From Phreatobacter sp. (GTDB lineage: Bacteria; Pseudomonadota; Alphaproteobacteria; Rhizobiales; Phreatobacteraceae): 64,000 nucleotides of DNA. This document shows positions 27,926-37,939 of this stretch, one piece after another. Positions within the stretch are counted from its first letter, which is position 1, and every line of letters begins with the position of its first letter. The stretch is taken from contig NZ_JAEULY010000016.1 of the NCBI RefSeq assembly GCF_016793595.1, positions 94,001 to 158,000 on the forward strand, given 5' to 3'. The translations under genes were made by a program, and so were the position numbers. The notes beneath the pieces were generated by a model, which was not told where the DNA came from, searched no databases, and worked only from the letters and a program-made list of their open reading frames with translations.

Positions 27926-29140
27926 CTACTCCGCCGCCTTCGGCAAATTCACGCCCGCTTCACGCAGCACTTCCTCCGTATCCTGACCGAGCTTCGGCGG
28001 CGCCGCGCGCAGCGAGGCGGGGCTGGCCGCGTAGTTCACCGGGTGCTTCATGTCGACCCAGTCATAGCCGTCGGGATGGTGGTGCTTGCGAAAGAAGCCG
28101 ACCGCCTTCAGGTGCGGGTCGTCCATCAGGTCGCCGAAGCGGTTGATCGGCGAGAACGGGATATTCTTCTCGCCGAGCACCTTCGACCAGTCATCGTTGG
28201 TGCGGGTGGAGACCATGGCGTCCATCATGGAGTAAAGCTCCTTGATGTTGATCATGCGCGCCTGATAGGTCGCGAATTTCGGATCGACGTTCAGTTCCGG
28301 CCGGCCCGCGAGCACGAAGAAATCGGCCCAGTTCTTGTCGCTGTAGGGCAGGATGCCGATCCAGCCGTCCTTCGACTTGTAGGGTCGCCGGTCCGGATTG
28401 TGGATGCGGCCGTAGCCGAATCCGGTACCCGGCGGCGGCGGGTCGAAGACGTGGCCGTAGAGGTTCTCGTGCATCACGTAATGCGTGTAGCACTCGAACA
28501 TTGGCACCTCGACGAACTGGCCCTCGCCGGTGCGCTGCTTGTGGAACAGGGCGGCGAGCACCGCCTGGACCATGAACAGGCCCACCGTCTTGTCGGCGGC
28601 AAGCGTCGGCAGGTAGCGCGGCGCATCGTTGCCGTCGACCCGCGGCAGGATGTCGGCGCCGCCGGAAATGCCCTGGATCAGGTCGTCATAGGCCGGGCGG
28701 CCTGCGTATGGACCATCGGCGCCGAAGCCGGCGGCATGGACATAGATCAGGTTCGGGATGGCCGCCGCCATGCTCGCATAGTCCATGCGCAGCCGCGCGG
28801 CCGTATCCATGCGCATGTTGGAGCAGACGATGTCGCAGGTGCGGGCGAGCTCGATACAGGCATCCTGGTCCTCGCGGCGCTTCAGGTCGAAGGCCACCGA
28901 CTTCTTGTTCTTGTTGAACATCATGTAGAGCGGACCCATGCCGGGGCCGGTGGCCTCCGGATGCGCGCCGGCCCAGCGCATGATGTCGCCGCCGCCCTGA
29001 CCGGGGCTCTCGACCTTGATGACCTCCGCGCCCATGTCGCCGAGCAGCATGGTCGCATAGGGGCCGAGGATGACGGCGGTCAGGTCGAGGATGCGGATGC
29101 CGGCGAGCGGGCCGCGATTGGCGGGCTGGGTCTCGGTCAT
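27926..29140 (-). CDS. CaiB/BaiF (class III) CoA transferase
   Basis: This 404-residue enzyme belongs to the class III CoA-transferases. The N-terminal GIRILDLTAVILGPYATMLLGDMGAEVIKVE (in part) and the block ADKTVG, whose D183 aligns with the catalytic Asp of formyl-CoA transferase, are present. Members move CoA between carboxylic acids without an anhydride-ping-pong intermediate. The substrate is unknown; no acyl-CoA dehydrogenase or hydratase is adjacent. The length is normal. Confidence 0.93.
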   Translation of the reverse strand: MTETQPANRGPLAGIRILDLTAVILGPYATMLLGDMGAEVIKVESPGQGGGDIMRWAGAHPEATGPGMGPLYMMFNKNKKSVAFDLKRREDQDACIELARTCDIVCSNMRMDTAARLRMDYASMAAAIPNLIYVHAAGFGADGPYAGRPAYDDLIQGISGGADILPRVDGNDAPRYLPTLAADKTVGLFMVQAVLAALFHKQRTGEGQFVEVPMFECYTHYVMHENLYGHVFDPPPPGTGFGYGRIHNPDRRPYKSKDGWIGILPYSDKNWADFFVLAGRPELNVDPKFATYQARMINIKELYSMMDAMVSTRTNDDWSKVLGEKNIPFSPINRFGDLMDDPHLKAVGFFRKHHHPDGYDWVDMKHPVNYAASPASLRAAPPKLGQDTEEVLREAGVNLPKAAE

Positions 29141-29240
29141 GGTCAGGCTTTCGCGAAACGGTGTTTCGCTGCGACCTTAATGCGCGCGGCGGCGCTTGCG
29201 AACCCTTCGACCGGAAGCCTTGCCCGGCGTCCGGCGCAAC

Positions 29241-29858
29241 TCATTCCTTCCGGAACAGGCTGAACTGGAACGACTGCGCCGTCCCCCAGGGCGTCACGTG
29301 GCTGTGCGGCCGCGTGTCGATGCGCCGGAAACCGGCACCGAGCACCCTTGCCAGGCTCTCGCCATCATGGCGCGCCACGGGCAGGCCGCTGCACCGCTCC
29401 GGGCCATCGAGCGCGAAGGTCGCGATGATCGCATGCCCGCCCGGCGGCAAGGCCGCATCCAGCGCCGCGACATAGGCTGCGCGTTCCGCCTCTTCGATGA
29501 GGAAATGGAAGGCCGCCCGGTCGTGCCAGACATCGTATCGGCGCGCCGGCCGCCATGCCGTGACGTCGGCGACGATCCACTCGACCCCGACCGCTGCGGC
29601 GCCCATCCGGTGCCGCGCCACCTGCAAGGCGGTGCCGGAGAGATCGAGGACGGTCACGTCCCGATGTCCGTCTGCGACCAGCGCATCGACGAGCCGCGAT
29701 TCGCCGCCGCCGATATCGACGATGGCGGAGGCGCTGGTCGCGCCGGCCGTCGCGATCATCGCCAGAGAGGGGGTCGGACAATCCTGAAACCAGCTGACCT
29801 CGGTCTCGGCCTTGGTGGCATAGACCGTTTCCCAGTGCCGCGAACCGCCGGAGGTCAT
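29241..29858 (-). CDS. Class I SAM-dependent methyltransferase
   Basis: This 205-residue protein has a degenerate motif I (IVDIGGGESRLV), the acidic end of strand 2 (VTVLDLSGTAL) and the WHDRAAFHFL segment typical of the small methyltransferases related to thiopurine/tellurite-type enzymes. The C-terminus ends QFSLFRKE. The substrate is not predictable. It lies 40 bp after the EVE-domain gene on the same strand and may belong to that transcript. Confidence 0.88.
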   Translation of the reverse strand: MTSGGSRHWETVYATKAETEVSWFQDCPTPSLAMIATAGATSASAIVDIGGGESRLVDALVADGHRDVTVLDLSGTALQVARHRMGAAAVGVEWIVADVTAWRPARRYDVWHDRAAFHFLIEEAERAAYVAALDAALPPGGHAIIATFALDGPERCSGLPVARHDGESLARVLGAGFRRIDTRPHSHVTPWGTAQSFQFSLFRKE

Positions 29859-29898
29859 CCCGCTGCTCCCTGTCCGGCCTGCCTGCCGGCTGGCCCGT

Positions 29899-30321
29899 TC
29901 ACGGATCGACGCCGCCCATCTGGCAGACGATGGCCCATTCCTCGTCGGTGACCGGCTGAACCGACAGGCGCGACAGCTTCAGGAGCGCCATATTGGCGAG
30001 CCTCGGCTCCTTCTTGACCTGCTCGAGCGTCACGGGGGTCTTCAGCGGCCTCACCGCCTTGATCTCGACCACGACCCACGGCTCGCCGGCCTCGGCGGTC
30101 GGATCGGGATAGGCCTCCCTGATGACCTCGACGATGCCGACGATCTCCTTGCCCTCATTGGAATGATAGAAGAAGCCGCGCTCGCCGAGCTTCATCCGGA
30201 TGAGGTTCAGCTTCGCCGCATGGTTCCTGACACCATCCCAGAACGTGCCCTTCGCGCCGGCCTTCACCTGCGCGTCCCAGGACCATTTGAAGGGCTCGGA
30301 CTTGTAGAGCCAGTGGGCCAT
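29899..30321 (-). CDS. EVE domain protein
   Basis: This 140-residue protein is a single EVE domain of the PUA-like superfamily (LYKSEPFKWSWD, GTFWDGVRNHAAKLNL, FFYHSNEGKEIVGIVEV). EVE domains bind modified bases in DNA or RNA through an aromatic pocket. It is widely conserved in alphaproteobacteria as a one-domain gene, with no proven function. Its start directly abuts the stop of the preceding small gene. Confidence 0.95.
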   Translation of the reverse strand: MAHWLYKSEPFKWSWDAQVKAGAKGTFWDGVRNHAAKLNLIRMKLGERGFFYHSNEGKEIVGIVEVIREAYPDPTAEAGEPWVVVEIKAVRPLKTPVTLEQVKKEPRLANMALLKLSRLSVQPVTDEEWAIVCQMGGVDP

Positions 30322-30612
30322 TCACGCGCCCTCGATCTTCGGCGCATTGCCGGCGGTCGGGATCAGCTTGCGGAAGGCGTCGAGCTCGGTGACGAAGCGG
30401 TCGAACTCGGCCAGCGTCATCGTCGTCTTGCCATCCGAGAGTTCGATCACCACGATCGGCTCGCCGCCCGTGCGCCGCTTCATCAGCTTGGCTACGGGGA
30501 AGACCACGGAATGGGTGAGGTCGAAGGGATGGGTCTCGGCGACGAGATCGGAGCCCATCGCCTTGGTGGCGGCCTCGACGCCGCGCGCGAGTTTCTCGAA
30601 GAAGTTCGTCAT
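30322..30612 (-). CDS. Conserved hypothetical protein, 96 residues
   Basis: I do not recognise a domain. The 96-residue protein has an N-terminal helix (FFEKLARGVEAATKAM), a central beta-rich part (HSVVFPVAKLMKRRTGGEPI, VVIELSDGKTTMTLAEFDRF) and no signal peptide or membrane segment. It is packed between gpsA (16 bp upstream) and the EVE gene (stop and start adjacent), which supports a real gene in the same operon. Confidence 0.7.
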   Translation of the reverse strand: MTNFFEKLARGVEAATKAMGSDLVAETHPFDLTHSVVFPVAKLMKRRTGGEPIVVIELSDGKTTMTLAEFDRFVTELDAFRKLIPTAGNAPKIEGA

Positions 30613-30628
30613 CTAGGCTCCTCCAGCC

Positions 30629-31627
30629 CTATTCCGCCTTCTGCGGCCGCGCCATGAGCTGGGCGATCGCCTGGTCGACGTCGATCATGCCGCCGAGCAC
30701 CGCGTCCACCGCCTCGGCGATGGGCATGTCGATGCCGGCATCCTGCGCCTTCTCCACCAGTATTTCGGCCGTCAGGGCGCCTTCGGCAAGCGCTCCCTTG
30801 CCCGAAACGAGATCCAGCCCCTTGCCCTGCCCCAGGGCATGGCCGAGCGCGAAATTGCGCGACTGGAGGCTGGAACAGGACAGAATCAGGTCGCCGAGGC
30901 CCGACAGGCCCATCAGCGTCTCGGGGCGTGCGCCGAAATGCCGCCCGAAGCGGGTCAACTCCGCGAAGCCCCGCGCGGTCAGGGCGGCCACGGCGCTGGC
31001 GCCGAGCAGGCGGCCCGACACCACGCCAGCCGCGATCGCCAGCACGTTCTTGGTCGCGCCGCCGATCTCGACGCCCCGCAGGTCGCTGGTGTGATAGAGC
31101 CGCAGGCTCGACGAGCCCAGCCGGTCGGCGATGGACCTCGCCACCGCGTCGTCCTCGGCCGCGACGGTCAGCGCCGTCGGCAGGCCCTTCTCGATGTCCG
31201 CGGCGAAGCCGGGGCCGGACAGGATCGTTGGCACCGCCGAGGGAGCTGCTTCCGCCACGACCTCCGACATGAAGCGGCCGGTGCCGCGCTCGATGCCCTT
31301 GGCGCAGATCACCAGCGGTGTGCCGGCGCGCACGAAAGGCGCGACGGCTTCGGTGACACCGCGCAGTGCCTGCGCGGGCACCACCAGAAGGATCATGTCG
31401 GCGCGGGCGGCTTCCTCGAGCGTACCGGTGGCGGAAACGAGGTCGTGGATGCGAGCGCCCGGCAGGCGGGCCTCGTTGCTGCGCTTGCCGTTGATCGCCT
31501 CGACCGCCGCCGCGTCGCGCGCCCAGATCAGCGTGCGCCGGCCCGCGCGACCCGCGGCATTGGCGAGCGCGGTGCCGAAGGCGCCCGCGCCCAGCACGGC
31601 GACTGCCGGTCTTTCTCCCACCGTCAT
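30629..31627 (-). CDS. gpsA: Glycerol-3-phosphate dehydrogenase [NAD(P)+]
   Basis: This 332-residue enzyme reduces dihydroxyacetone phosphate to sn-glycerol 3-phosphate for phospholipid synthesis. The N-terminus has the Rossmann motif GAGAFGTALAN; the active-site lysines are in ICAKGIERG and GATKNVLAIA, and GLSGLGDLILSC is the family signature. ATG 31627 starts the fold. It lies 13 bp after tsaD, a common arrangement in alphaproteobacteria. Confidence 0.97.
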   Translation of the reverse strand: MTVGERPAVAVLGAGAFGTALANAAGRAGRRTLIWARDAAAVEAINGKRSNEARLPGARIHDLVSATGTLEEAARADMILLVVPAQALRGVTEAVAPFVRAGTPLVICAKGIERGTGRFMSEVVAEAAPSAVPTILSGPGFAADIEKGLPTALTVAAEDDAVARSIADRLGSSSLRLYHTSDLRGVEIGGATKNVLAIAAGVVSGRLLGASAVAALTARGFAELTRFGRHFGARPETLMGLSGLGDLILSCSSLQSRNFALGHALGQGKGLDLVSGKGALAEGALTAEILVEKAQDAGIDMPIAEAVDAVLGGMIDVDQAIAQLMARPQKAE

Positions 31628-31640
31628 GCCTTGGCTCCGG

Positions 31641-32723
31641 TCATGCCTTGGCGCCAAGGCGCCCCGAGCCGAAGCTAGCCGCCCCCGCATCGAGGGGCCA
31701 GCGGGCGCGCGGCGCGATGTCGAAGGCGTCCGTCAGGCCGAGCCGCAGCCGTTCGGCGCCCGCCCAGGCGATCATCGCGCCATTGTCGGTGCAGAGTTTC
31801 GGCGGAGGCACGACCAGCGGCAGTCCGGCCGCGTCCGCGGTCTTTTGAAGCACCGCCTTGAGGGTCTGGTTGGCGCCGACGCCGCCGGCGACCACGAGCG
31901 CCGTCGGCTCGCCATGCGCCTCGCGGAAGCGGCGGATCGCGACCCTGGCCCGGTCGGCGACCATGTCGGCGACGGCCATCTGGAACGAGGCGCAGATATC
32001 GGCGATGTCCTGCTCGGTCACCTCGTTCTGCCGGTCCATCAGCCGCTCGACCTCCAGCCGGACAGCGGTCTTGAGCCCCGACAGCGAGAAATCCGGCTCG
32101 GGCCGGCCGATCAGCGGCCGGGGCAGGGCAAATCGCGCGGGATCGCCGCTCATCGCGCGCCTTTCCACCTGCGGGCCGCCGGGATAACCGAGGCCGAGCA
32201 GCTTCGCGACCTTGTCGAAGGCCTCGCCGATGGCGTCGTCGATGGTGGTGCCGAGCTTGGCGTAGTCGCCGACGCCCTTCACCGCGAGAAGCTGGGTGTG
32301 GCCGCCGGAGGCCAGCAGCAGCAGATAGGGGAAGGCGACCCGGTCGGTCAGCCGGGCGGTCAGGGCGTGAGCTTCCAGATGGTTCACCGCCACCAGCGGC
32401 TTGCCGGCAACCAGCGCCATGGCCTTGGCGGTGGTGAGGCCGACCAGAACGCCGCCGATCAACCCGGGCCCTGCCGCTGCCGCAACCGCGTCGATATCGG
32501 CCATCGCGACGTCGGCCTCGCGCAGGGCTTGCGCGGTGACGAGATCGGTCACCTCGACATGGGCGCGCGCCGCGATCTCGGGCACCACGCCGCCATAGGG
32601 CGCGTGCTCGTCGAGCTGGGCACGCACGACATTGGACAGAATCGCGCCATGGCCGGCCGCGTCGATGCGCACGACGGCAGCGGCCGTCTCGTCGCAGGTT
32701 GTCTCGATACCCAGTACCAGCAT
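31641..32723 (-). CDS. tsaD: tRNA N6-adenosine threonylcarbamoyltransferase
   Basis: TsaD transfers threonylcarbamoyl to A37 of tRNAs reading ANN codons. The 360-residue protein has the ASKHA-fold start [12 protein letters not shown], the metal-binding histidines in NHLEAH, the phosphate loop ASGGHTQLL and the end [10 protein letters not shown] and [13 protein letters not shown] 32723 is the family start. It is divergent from hemC, with 136 bp between the starts. Confidence 0.97.
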   Translation of the reverse strand: MLVLGIETTCDETAAAVVRIDAAGHGAILSNVVRAQLDEHAPYGGVVPEIAARAHVEVTDLVTAQALREADVAMADIDAVAAAAGPGLIGGVLVGLTTAKAMALVAGKPLVAVNHLEAHALTARLTDRVAFPYLLLLASGGHTQLLAVKGVGDYAKLGTTIDDAIGEAFDKVAKLLGLGYPGGPQVERRAMSGDPARFALPRPLIGRPEPDFSLSGLKTAVRLEVERLMDRQNEVTEQDIADICASFQMAVADMVADRARVAIRRFREAHGEPTALVVAGGVGANQTLKAVLQKTADAAGLPLVVPPPKLCTDNGAMIAWAGAERLRLGLTDAFDIAPRARWPLDAGAASFGSGRLGAKA

Positions 32724-32859
32724 GAAATCCCTGTCCGGCCGAAAGCGCCCGGTGCAAATGGTTGACGCCGGTGCGTCAAAAGACATGGCGCGACGCGGGG
32801 CTTCCGGTATGGGGTTCCATCGCTATGATCGCGCGCTTCGCGTATCACCGGACCTTGCT

Positions 32860-33789
32860 ATGGCGCAATCGCCCTTCCTCCGCATCGGCACCCGCGGTTC
32901 CGCCCTGGCCCTCGTCCAGGCGAATCAGGTGCGCGCCTCGCTCGCCCGGGCGCATGGCGTCGACGAGACGGATATCGCCGTCGAAATCATCAAGACGAGC
33001 GGCGACGCCATTCTCGACCGTCCGCTGTCGGAGGCCGGCGGCAAGGGCCTGTTCACCAAGGAGATCGAGGAGGCGCTCGTCGCAGGCCGCATCGACCTCG
33101 CGGTGCATTCCTCCAAGGACATGCCGACCGTCCTGCCGGACGGGCTTGGCCTCGTCGCCTTTCCGATGCGCGAGGACGTGCGCGACGGTTTCATCGGCCA
33201 CAAGGCCCTGACCATCGCGGAACTGCCGGAGGGCGCGGTGGTCGGGTCGGCTTCGCTGCGTCGGCAGGCCCAGATCCTGCGCGAGCGGCCGGACCTCAAG
33301 GTCGTCGTCTTTCGCGGCAATGTGCCGACCCGGCTCGAAAAGGTCGGCAATGGCAGCGTCGCGGGCACGCTGCTCGCCATGGCTGGCCTCAGGCGGCTGG
33401 CGCTGGCTTCCCACGTCACCGAGATCATCCCGGCGGACCGCTTCCTGCCGGCGGTCGGGCAGGGCGCCATCGCCATCGAGGCGCGGCTCGCCGACACCCG
33501 CGCGCGGGACCTGCTCGCGCCGCTGAACGATGAGCCGACCGAGACGGCGCTGACCGCTGAACGGGCCTTCCTCGCCGTTCTCGACGGTTCCTGCCGCACC
33601 CCCATTGCCGGGCTGGCGACGATCGAGGCGGGGCGCATCGCCTTTACCGGCGAAATCCTCCGGCCGGATGGCAGCGAGAGCCACGTCGCCCGGCGCGAAG
33701 GCGCTGTCGCTGATGCGGCGGCGCTCGGCGAGGATGCCGCTGCCGAACTGAAGGGCCGCGCCGGTCCCGGGTTCTTCCAGGCCGCGTGA
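32860..33789 (+). CDS. hemC: Porphobilinogen deaminase (hydroxymethylbilane synthase)
   Basis: HemC assembles four porphobilinogen units into hydroxymethylbilane. The 309-residue protein starts with [14 protein letters not shown], contains HSSKDMPT and binds its dipyrromethane cofactor through C245 in [14 protein letters not shown] 32860 is chosen because the family N-terminus begins right after it; an open frame further upstream is non-coding. hemD begins at the stop codon (TGATG). Confidence 0.97.
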   Translation: MAQSPFLRIGTRGSALALVQANQVRASLARAHGVDETDIAVEIIKTSGDAILDRPLSEAGGKGLFTKEIEEALVAGRIDLAVHSSKDMPTVLPDGLGLVAFPMREDVRDGFIGHKALTIAELPEGAVVGSASLRRQAQILRERPDLKVVVFRGNVPTRLEKVGNGSVAGTLLAMAGLRRLALASHVTEIIPADRFLPAVGQGAIAIEARLADTRARDLLAPLNDEPTETALTAERAFLAVLDGSCRTPIAGLATIEAGRIAFTGEILRPDGSESHVARREGAVADAAALGEDAAAELKGRAGPGFFQAA

Positions 33790-34493
33790 TGCGGGTTCTG
33801 GTCACCCGGCCGCTGCCCGAGGCGGAGGCGACCGCGGCAAGGCTCGTGGCGCTCGGCCATGAACCGCTCGTCGTGCCGCTGTTCCGCGCCGAGTCTGTCG
33901 CGGCTGACCGTCCCGAAGCGACGGCGGCGCTCGCCGTGACCAGCCCGCGAACCGTGGCGTTCCTGCCCGAGGCGATTGTCGGCGCCATGCGAGACCGGCC
34001 AACCTTTGCCGTCGGCGACCGCACCGCCGAGGCGCTGCGCCGCGCCGGTTTCCGCGACGTCCGCTCCGCCGCCGGCGATGTCCACGCGCTGGCCGCGCTG
34101 ATCGTCGCGGCGGGTCTTCCGCCGGGCGCGACCGTGCTCAGCCCCGGCGGTGAGACGCGTGCCGGCGATCTCGGCGCCGCGCTTGCCTCGGCCGGTCTCA
34201 GGCTTGTCGCGCCGGTGGTCTACCGGATGATGTCCGAACCGATGCCTCCGGCCGCGCTTGGCGAGGCGCTTGTCGCGAAACGCCTCGACGCGGCGCTGCA
34301 CTATTCGCCCAATGCCAGCGCGGGCTTCCTGCGTCTTGTCGTTCAGGGTGGAGCCGCAGCGGCGGCGACCGATCTCGTTCACATCTGCCTTTCGGAGGCG
34401 GTGGCCGCACCGTTCCGGGATACCGGCTGGCGATCGATCGCCGTCGCCGCGCGGCCCGACGAGGAGGCCCTGCTCGCCTTGCTCGAGGGGTAG
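33789..34493 (+). CDS. hemD: Uroporphyrinogen-III synthase
   Basis: HemD cyclises hydroxymethylbilane with inversion of ring D. The 234-residue protein has the weakly conserved two-domain fold of the family: N-terminal RVLVTRPLPEAEATAARL, the crossover around AVTSPRTVAFL, AVGDRTAEALRRAGF and YSPNASAGFL. The start overlaps the hemC stop by one base, so translation is coupled. The Mic60-like gene follows 62 bp later. Confidence 0.92.
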   Translation: MRVLVTRPLPEAEATAARLVALGHEPLVVPLFRAESVAADRPEATAALAVTSPRTVAFLPEAIVGAMRDRPTFAVGDRTAEALRRAGFRDVRSAAGDVHALAALIVAAGLPPGATVLSPGGETRAGDLGAALASAGLRLVAPVVYRMMSEPMPPAALGEALVAKRLDAALHYSPNASAGFLRLVVQGGAAAAATDLVHICLSEAVAAPFRDTGWRSIAVAARPDEEALLALLEG

Positions 34494-34555
34494 TCGGGTT
34501 GCGGCCGACGCGCGCCGCGGGCTAGATCATGGACGGGGCTCACGGGAGACGACGG

Positions 34556-36091
34556 ATGGCGACAGACGACCGCCCGACCGACGACGGGACGCCGAAGCGC
34601 CGCGGCAAGGCTCCGACCATTACGCTCGAGGCGAGCGAAGTCGCGCAGGAAACGGCCGCGGCCGGGACGCCGTCCGCGCCGGATGGGACCAGCCGCGCGG
34701 ATAGCCCCGCGACCGCCGCCTCGCCGGAGGCCGTCGCGGAAGCGCCGGCAGCTGAATCCAGCCAAGAAAATCCGGCCGCCGCGCCCGCCGCCGCACCGTC
34801 CCCGGCGCTTGTCGATCCGCCGGCCGCGGAGCCGGACGGAACGTTTCGCGAGCCGCCGCCGCGGGCCATGGCCGAGGCTCCTCCCGAAGCGCCGCGACCC
34901 GCCATGACACCGTCGGCCGCGCAGACGCCGGGTTTCGGACGGCTCGCGGCTGCCGGCATTATCGGAGCGCTTCTCACCGGCGGCCTCGGCGTCGCGGCGC
35001 AGGTCGGCGGCGTGCTGCCCGGCCAGAGCCGTGACCGGATGCCCGCCCTCGAGGCGCGCGTGGACGAGCTCAATCGCATCCTGCGCGAGGTTTCGGCCCG
35101 GCCGGCGCCCGTCGCGGCTGCGGCTCCCGTCGATCTTGCGCCCATCACCGGCCGGCTGGAGGTCCTCGACGCCGCCCGAGCACGGCTGGAGACGCGGATC
35201 GCGGCCCTGGAGCAGCGCCCCGCGCCGGTTGCCGCTTCCGCTACGCCCGGCGATGCAGCCGCGCCCGCCGACATCACGGCGATCAACCGCGAAATCGAGG
35301 CACTGAAGGTTGCGGTCGAAGCTATCGCCGGCGCTCAGCGCAATCTGGCCGCCGTCGCTTCCTCCGCCCCGGCGGCATCCGTTCCGGCCGCCGATCCTGG
35401 CGCCATCGACGCGCGAATCCGCAGCGCCACGGCGCCGCAGGTCGATCGCATCGCCGGGCTCGAAACGGCGCTGACCGCGCTGCGTCGCGAGGTCGAGGCG
35501 GCGGCTGCGGCCGGCAAGACCGCCGAAACCCGCATCGCCGCCCTCGACGCCAACCGCATGCGGGCTTCGGATATCGGCCAGCGCGCGGCTCTCGTTGTGG
35601 CTCTCGGCACGCTGCGTGCGGCGGTCGAACGTGGCGGCACCTTCGCGCCGGAATTGCGCACCGCCCTCGCGCTTGGCCTGCCGGCCGAGGCCGCGCGGCC
35701 GCTATCGGCCGCCGCGGAGCGCGGATTGCCGACGCAGGCTCAGATCGCCCAGCGCTTCGCGGTGCTCGCGCCGGCGCTGGTGAAAGCGGCGCCGGGCGCG
35801 GGCGCATCGGGCGGCATTCTCGACCGCCTGGCCACCAGCGCGCAGAATCTCGTCCGCGTCCGGCCGATCGGCGAAGCTGCCGGTGACGATGTGCCGACCG
35901 CGGTTTCGCGGATCGAGGCCAAGCTCGGCCGTGGCGATCTCGGCGGCGGGCTGGCCGATTTCGACAGGCTTCCGGAGCCGGTCCGCGCCATTGGCGCGAA
36001 CTGGGCGACGGAGGCCCGCGCGCGCCACGCTGCCGACGAGGCGCTGCGGCGGCTTGCCGGCGACGCCGTGCAGTCGCTGACGGGCGGGTAA
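34556..36091 (+). CDS. Mitofilin/Mic60-like membrane protein of the hem operon
   Basis: This 511-residue protein has a long Ala/Pro/Glu-rich cytoplasmic N-terminus (1-125), one transmembrane helix (about 127-150, AAGIIGALLTGGLGVAAQVGG), coiled-coil segments (about 165-340) and a conserved C-terminal mitofilin domain (FAPELRTALALGLP, FAVLAPALVKAAPG, DDVPTAVSRIEAKLGRGDL). Alphaproteobacterial relatives of mitochondrial Mic60, which shapes crista junctions, are known to sit between hemD and hemY-like genes exactly as here. ATG 34556 is preferred over 34529 because GGGAGA precedes it. A role in inner-membrane curvature or outer-membrane contact is inferred from that homology. Confidence 0.85.
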   Translation: MATDDRPTDDGTPKRRGKAPTITLEASEVAQETAAAGTPSAPDGTSRADSPATAASPEAVAEAPAAESSQENPAAAPAAAPSPALVDPPAAEPDGTFREPPPRAMAEAPPEAPRPAMTPSAAQTPGFGRLAAAGIIGALLTGGLGVAAQVGGVLPGQSRDRMPALEARVDELNRILREVSARPAPVAAAAPVDLAPITGRLEVLDAARARLETRIAALEQRPAPVAASATPGDAAAPADITAINREIEALKVAVEAIAGAQRNLAAVASSAPAASVPAADPGAIDARIRSATAPQVDRIAGLETALTALRREVEAAAAAGKTAETRIAALDANRMRASDIGQRAALVVALGTLRAAVERGGTFAPELRTALALGLPAEAARPLSAAAERGLPTQAQIAQRFAVLAPALVKAAPGAGASGGILDRLATSAQNLVRVRPIGEAAGDDVPTAVSRIEAKLGRGDLGGGLADFDRLPEPVRAIGANWATEARARHAADEALRRLAGDAVQSLTGG

Positions 36092-36101
36092 GGAGTTCCA
36101 G

Positions 36102-37718
36102 ATGGTTCGCGTCGTCCTGTTCCTTGCCCTTGTCGCGGCGCTGGCCTTCGGCGCCGCCTGGATCGCTGATCAGCCGGGCACCGTGACCGTGCGCTGGCTC
36201 GGCCGCCATATCGAGCTGGAGGTGTTGACCGGCGTCATCGCGCTGGTGATCGGCGCCGTGGTCGTGATGATGGCCATCGGCTTCGTGAAATGGCTGATCG
36301 CAAGCCCCACCATCGCCGGGCGCGTGCTGCGCCGCCGCCGCGCCCAGCGCGGCCAGGAGGCGATCGAGCGTGGCATCGTGGCGATCGGCGCAGGCGACCG
36401 GCGCGCGGCCGAACGTCATGCGGCGGAGGCCGAGCGGTTGGCGCCGGATGCGCCGCTCACCCTGCTGCTCCGCGCGCAGGCCGCGCAGCTGGCGGGCGAC
36501 CGTGGCGGAGCGGAACAGGCCTTCCGCGCCATGGTGGCGAAGCCGGAGACGCGGGTGCTCGGTTTGCGCGGCCTCTATGTCGAGGCCCAGCGCCGCACCG
36601 ATCCGGTCGCGGCGCGCGCCATCGCCGAAGAGGCCGCCAAGGCGTCGCAGACGGCGGCCTGGGCAAGCCAGGCCGTGCTGGAGCACCAGACCGGCGCCGG
36701 CGACTGGGACGGTGCGCTCGCCAGCGTCGAGCGGCAATATGCCGCCCGCGTCATCGACAAGGATCAGGCCAAGCGCCTCAAGGCGGTCCTGCTCACGGCC
36801 AAGGCCGTGCAGGCCGAGGACCGCGATCCCGCCGCAGCGCGAGCCCTTGCCATGGAGGCTCATGGGCTCGCGCCCTCGCTGGTGCCGGCGGCCGCCATCG
36901 CCGGCCGGCTGCTCGCGGCCGACGGCGACACGCGCAAGGCCTCCAAGGTCATCGAGGCGACGTGGAAGACCGCCCCGCACCCGGATCTCGCCGAAGCCTA
37001 TGCCCATGCGCGCAGCGGTGATTCCCGGCTCGACGCCCTGAAGCGCGTCCAGTATCTCGCACGCCTGACCCCCTCGCATCCCGAGGGACTGATGGCGGTC
37101 GCCCGCGCCGCCATCGATGCCGGCGATTTTGCCGCCGCCCATACGGCGCTCGGCGAACTGACGGCCGCGACGCCGACGCAGCGCGCCTGCCTGCTCATGG
37201 CCGAGCTGGTCGCCAAGGAGAGCGGCGATCACGGGCGCGCGCGCGAGTGGATGGCCCGGGCGCTGCGCGCTGCGCGCGACCCCGTCTGGAGCGCCGACGG
37301 TCAGGTTAGCGATGTCTGGTTGCCGGCTTCGCTTCTGTCGGGACGGCTCGACGCCTTCGAGTGGAAAGTTCCCGTCGCCGAGATCGGCGGGCCGCTGCTG
37401 CAGGTCGACGACGTGCTGGCGGACGCCCACGAGGCACCCCAGCCGGCGCCGCTGATTGAGATCGTGCCGGAGCCCGCGGCGCCGACTGCGGAGGTCGCCG
37501 CCGCTCCGGTTGCGGCCAATGTCGTCGAACTGCCGACTCCCGTTCCGCCGCCGCCCGTGGTTCTGGCGCCGACCGCGGTGCCTCTGCCGGAGGCAGCGCC
37601 CGTGGCGAAGCCGCGCCCGGTGCCGACCGAGACGGTGTTTCCGATGGCGCGCGCCCCTGACGATCCCGGTCCCGAGCAGCCCTCGGCCGCCAAGCGCGCA
37701 TCGTTGTTCGGAAGCTGA
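36102..37718 (+). CDS. HemY-like TPR membrane protein
   Basis: This 538-residue protein has two N-terminal transmembrane helices (about 3-22 and 42-66) of the HemY N-terminal domain ([34 protein letters not shown]), followed by tetratricopeptide-like helical repeats and a Pro/Ala/Val-rich C-terminal tail from about residue 445. HemY-like proteins are linked to late heme biosynthesis by gene order, not by proven chemistry; this is not the HemY/HemG oxidase. It starts 10 bp after the Mic60-like gene. Confidence 0.92.
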   Translation: MVRVVLFLALVAALAFGAAWIADQPGTVTVRWLGRHIELEVLTGVIALVIGAVVVMMAIGFVKWLIASPTIAGRVLRRRRAQRGQEAIERGIVAIGAGDRRAAERHAAEAERLAPDAPLTLLLRAQAAQLAGDRGGAEQAFRAMVAKPETRVLGLRGLYVEAQRRTDPVAARAIAEEAAKASQTAAWASQAVLEHQTGAGDWDGALASVERQYAARVIDKDQAKRLKAVLLTAKAVQAEDRDPAAARALAMEAHGLAPSLVPAAAIAGRLLAADGDTRKASKVIEATWKTAPHPDLAEAYAHARSGDSRLDALKRVQYLARLTPSHPEGLMAVARAAIDAGDFAAAHTALGELTAATPTQRACLLMAELVAKESGDHGRAREWMARALRAARDPVWSADGQVSDVWLPASLLSGRLDAFEWKVPVAEIGGPLLQVDDVLADAHEAPQPAPLIEIVPEPAAPTAEVAAAPVAANVVELPTPVPPPPVVLAPTAVPLPEAAPVAKPRPVPTETVFPMARAPDDPGPEQPSAAKRASLFGS

Positions 37719-37762
37719 CGCGCTTGCGGGCGGCCCTGCCGCCGTGAGATAGAGGGCGCGCC

Positions 37763-37839
37763 GGTCCCGTAGCTCAGCAGGATAGAGCAGCGGTTTCCTA
37801 AACCGAAGGTCAGGGGTTCGAATCCCTTCGGGACCGCCA
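37763..37839 (+). tRNA. tRNA-Arg (anticodon CCT)
   Basis: The acceptor arms GGTCCCG and CGGGACC pair fully, the D-stem is GCTC/GAGC, the anticodon loop TTCCTAA carries CCT, and the T-loop is TTCGAAT. The discriminator base is G and the 3' CCA is encoded. Position 27-43 is a G-A mismatch. This tRNA reads AGG codons. It is not the attachment site of the nearby mobile element. Confidence 0.95.
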
Positions 37840-37939
37840 GCTCTTTCGTCTTCGCCAGCCCGTTTCGACTGTGGCCGGGATTTCGGTCCGGTCGTGCTTC
37901 GATCACGGCCGATCCCGTCAGGAACCCGCCGCCGCGTGT

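Noticed and set aside
37763-37839. tRNA-Arg as attachment site of the mobile element
   Set aside because: The element lies 4 kb away and its direct repeat (TAACCGCCAATTA) does not match the tRNA 3' end.
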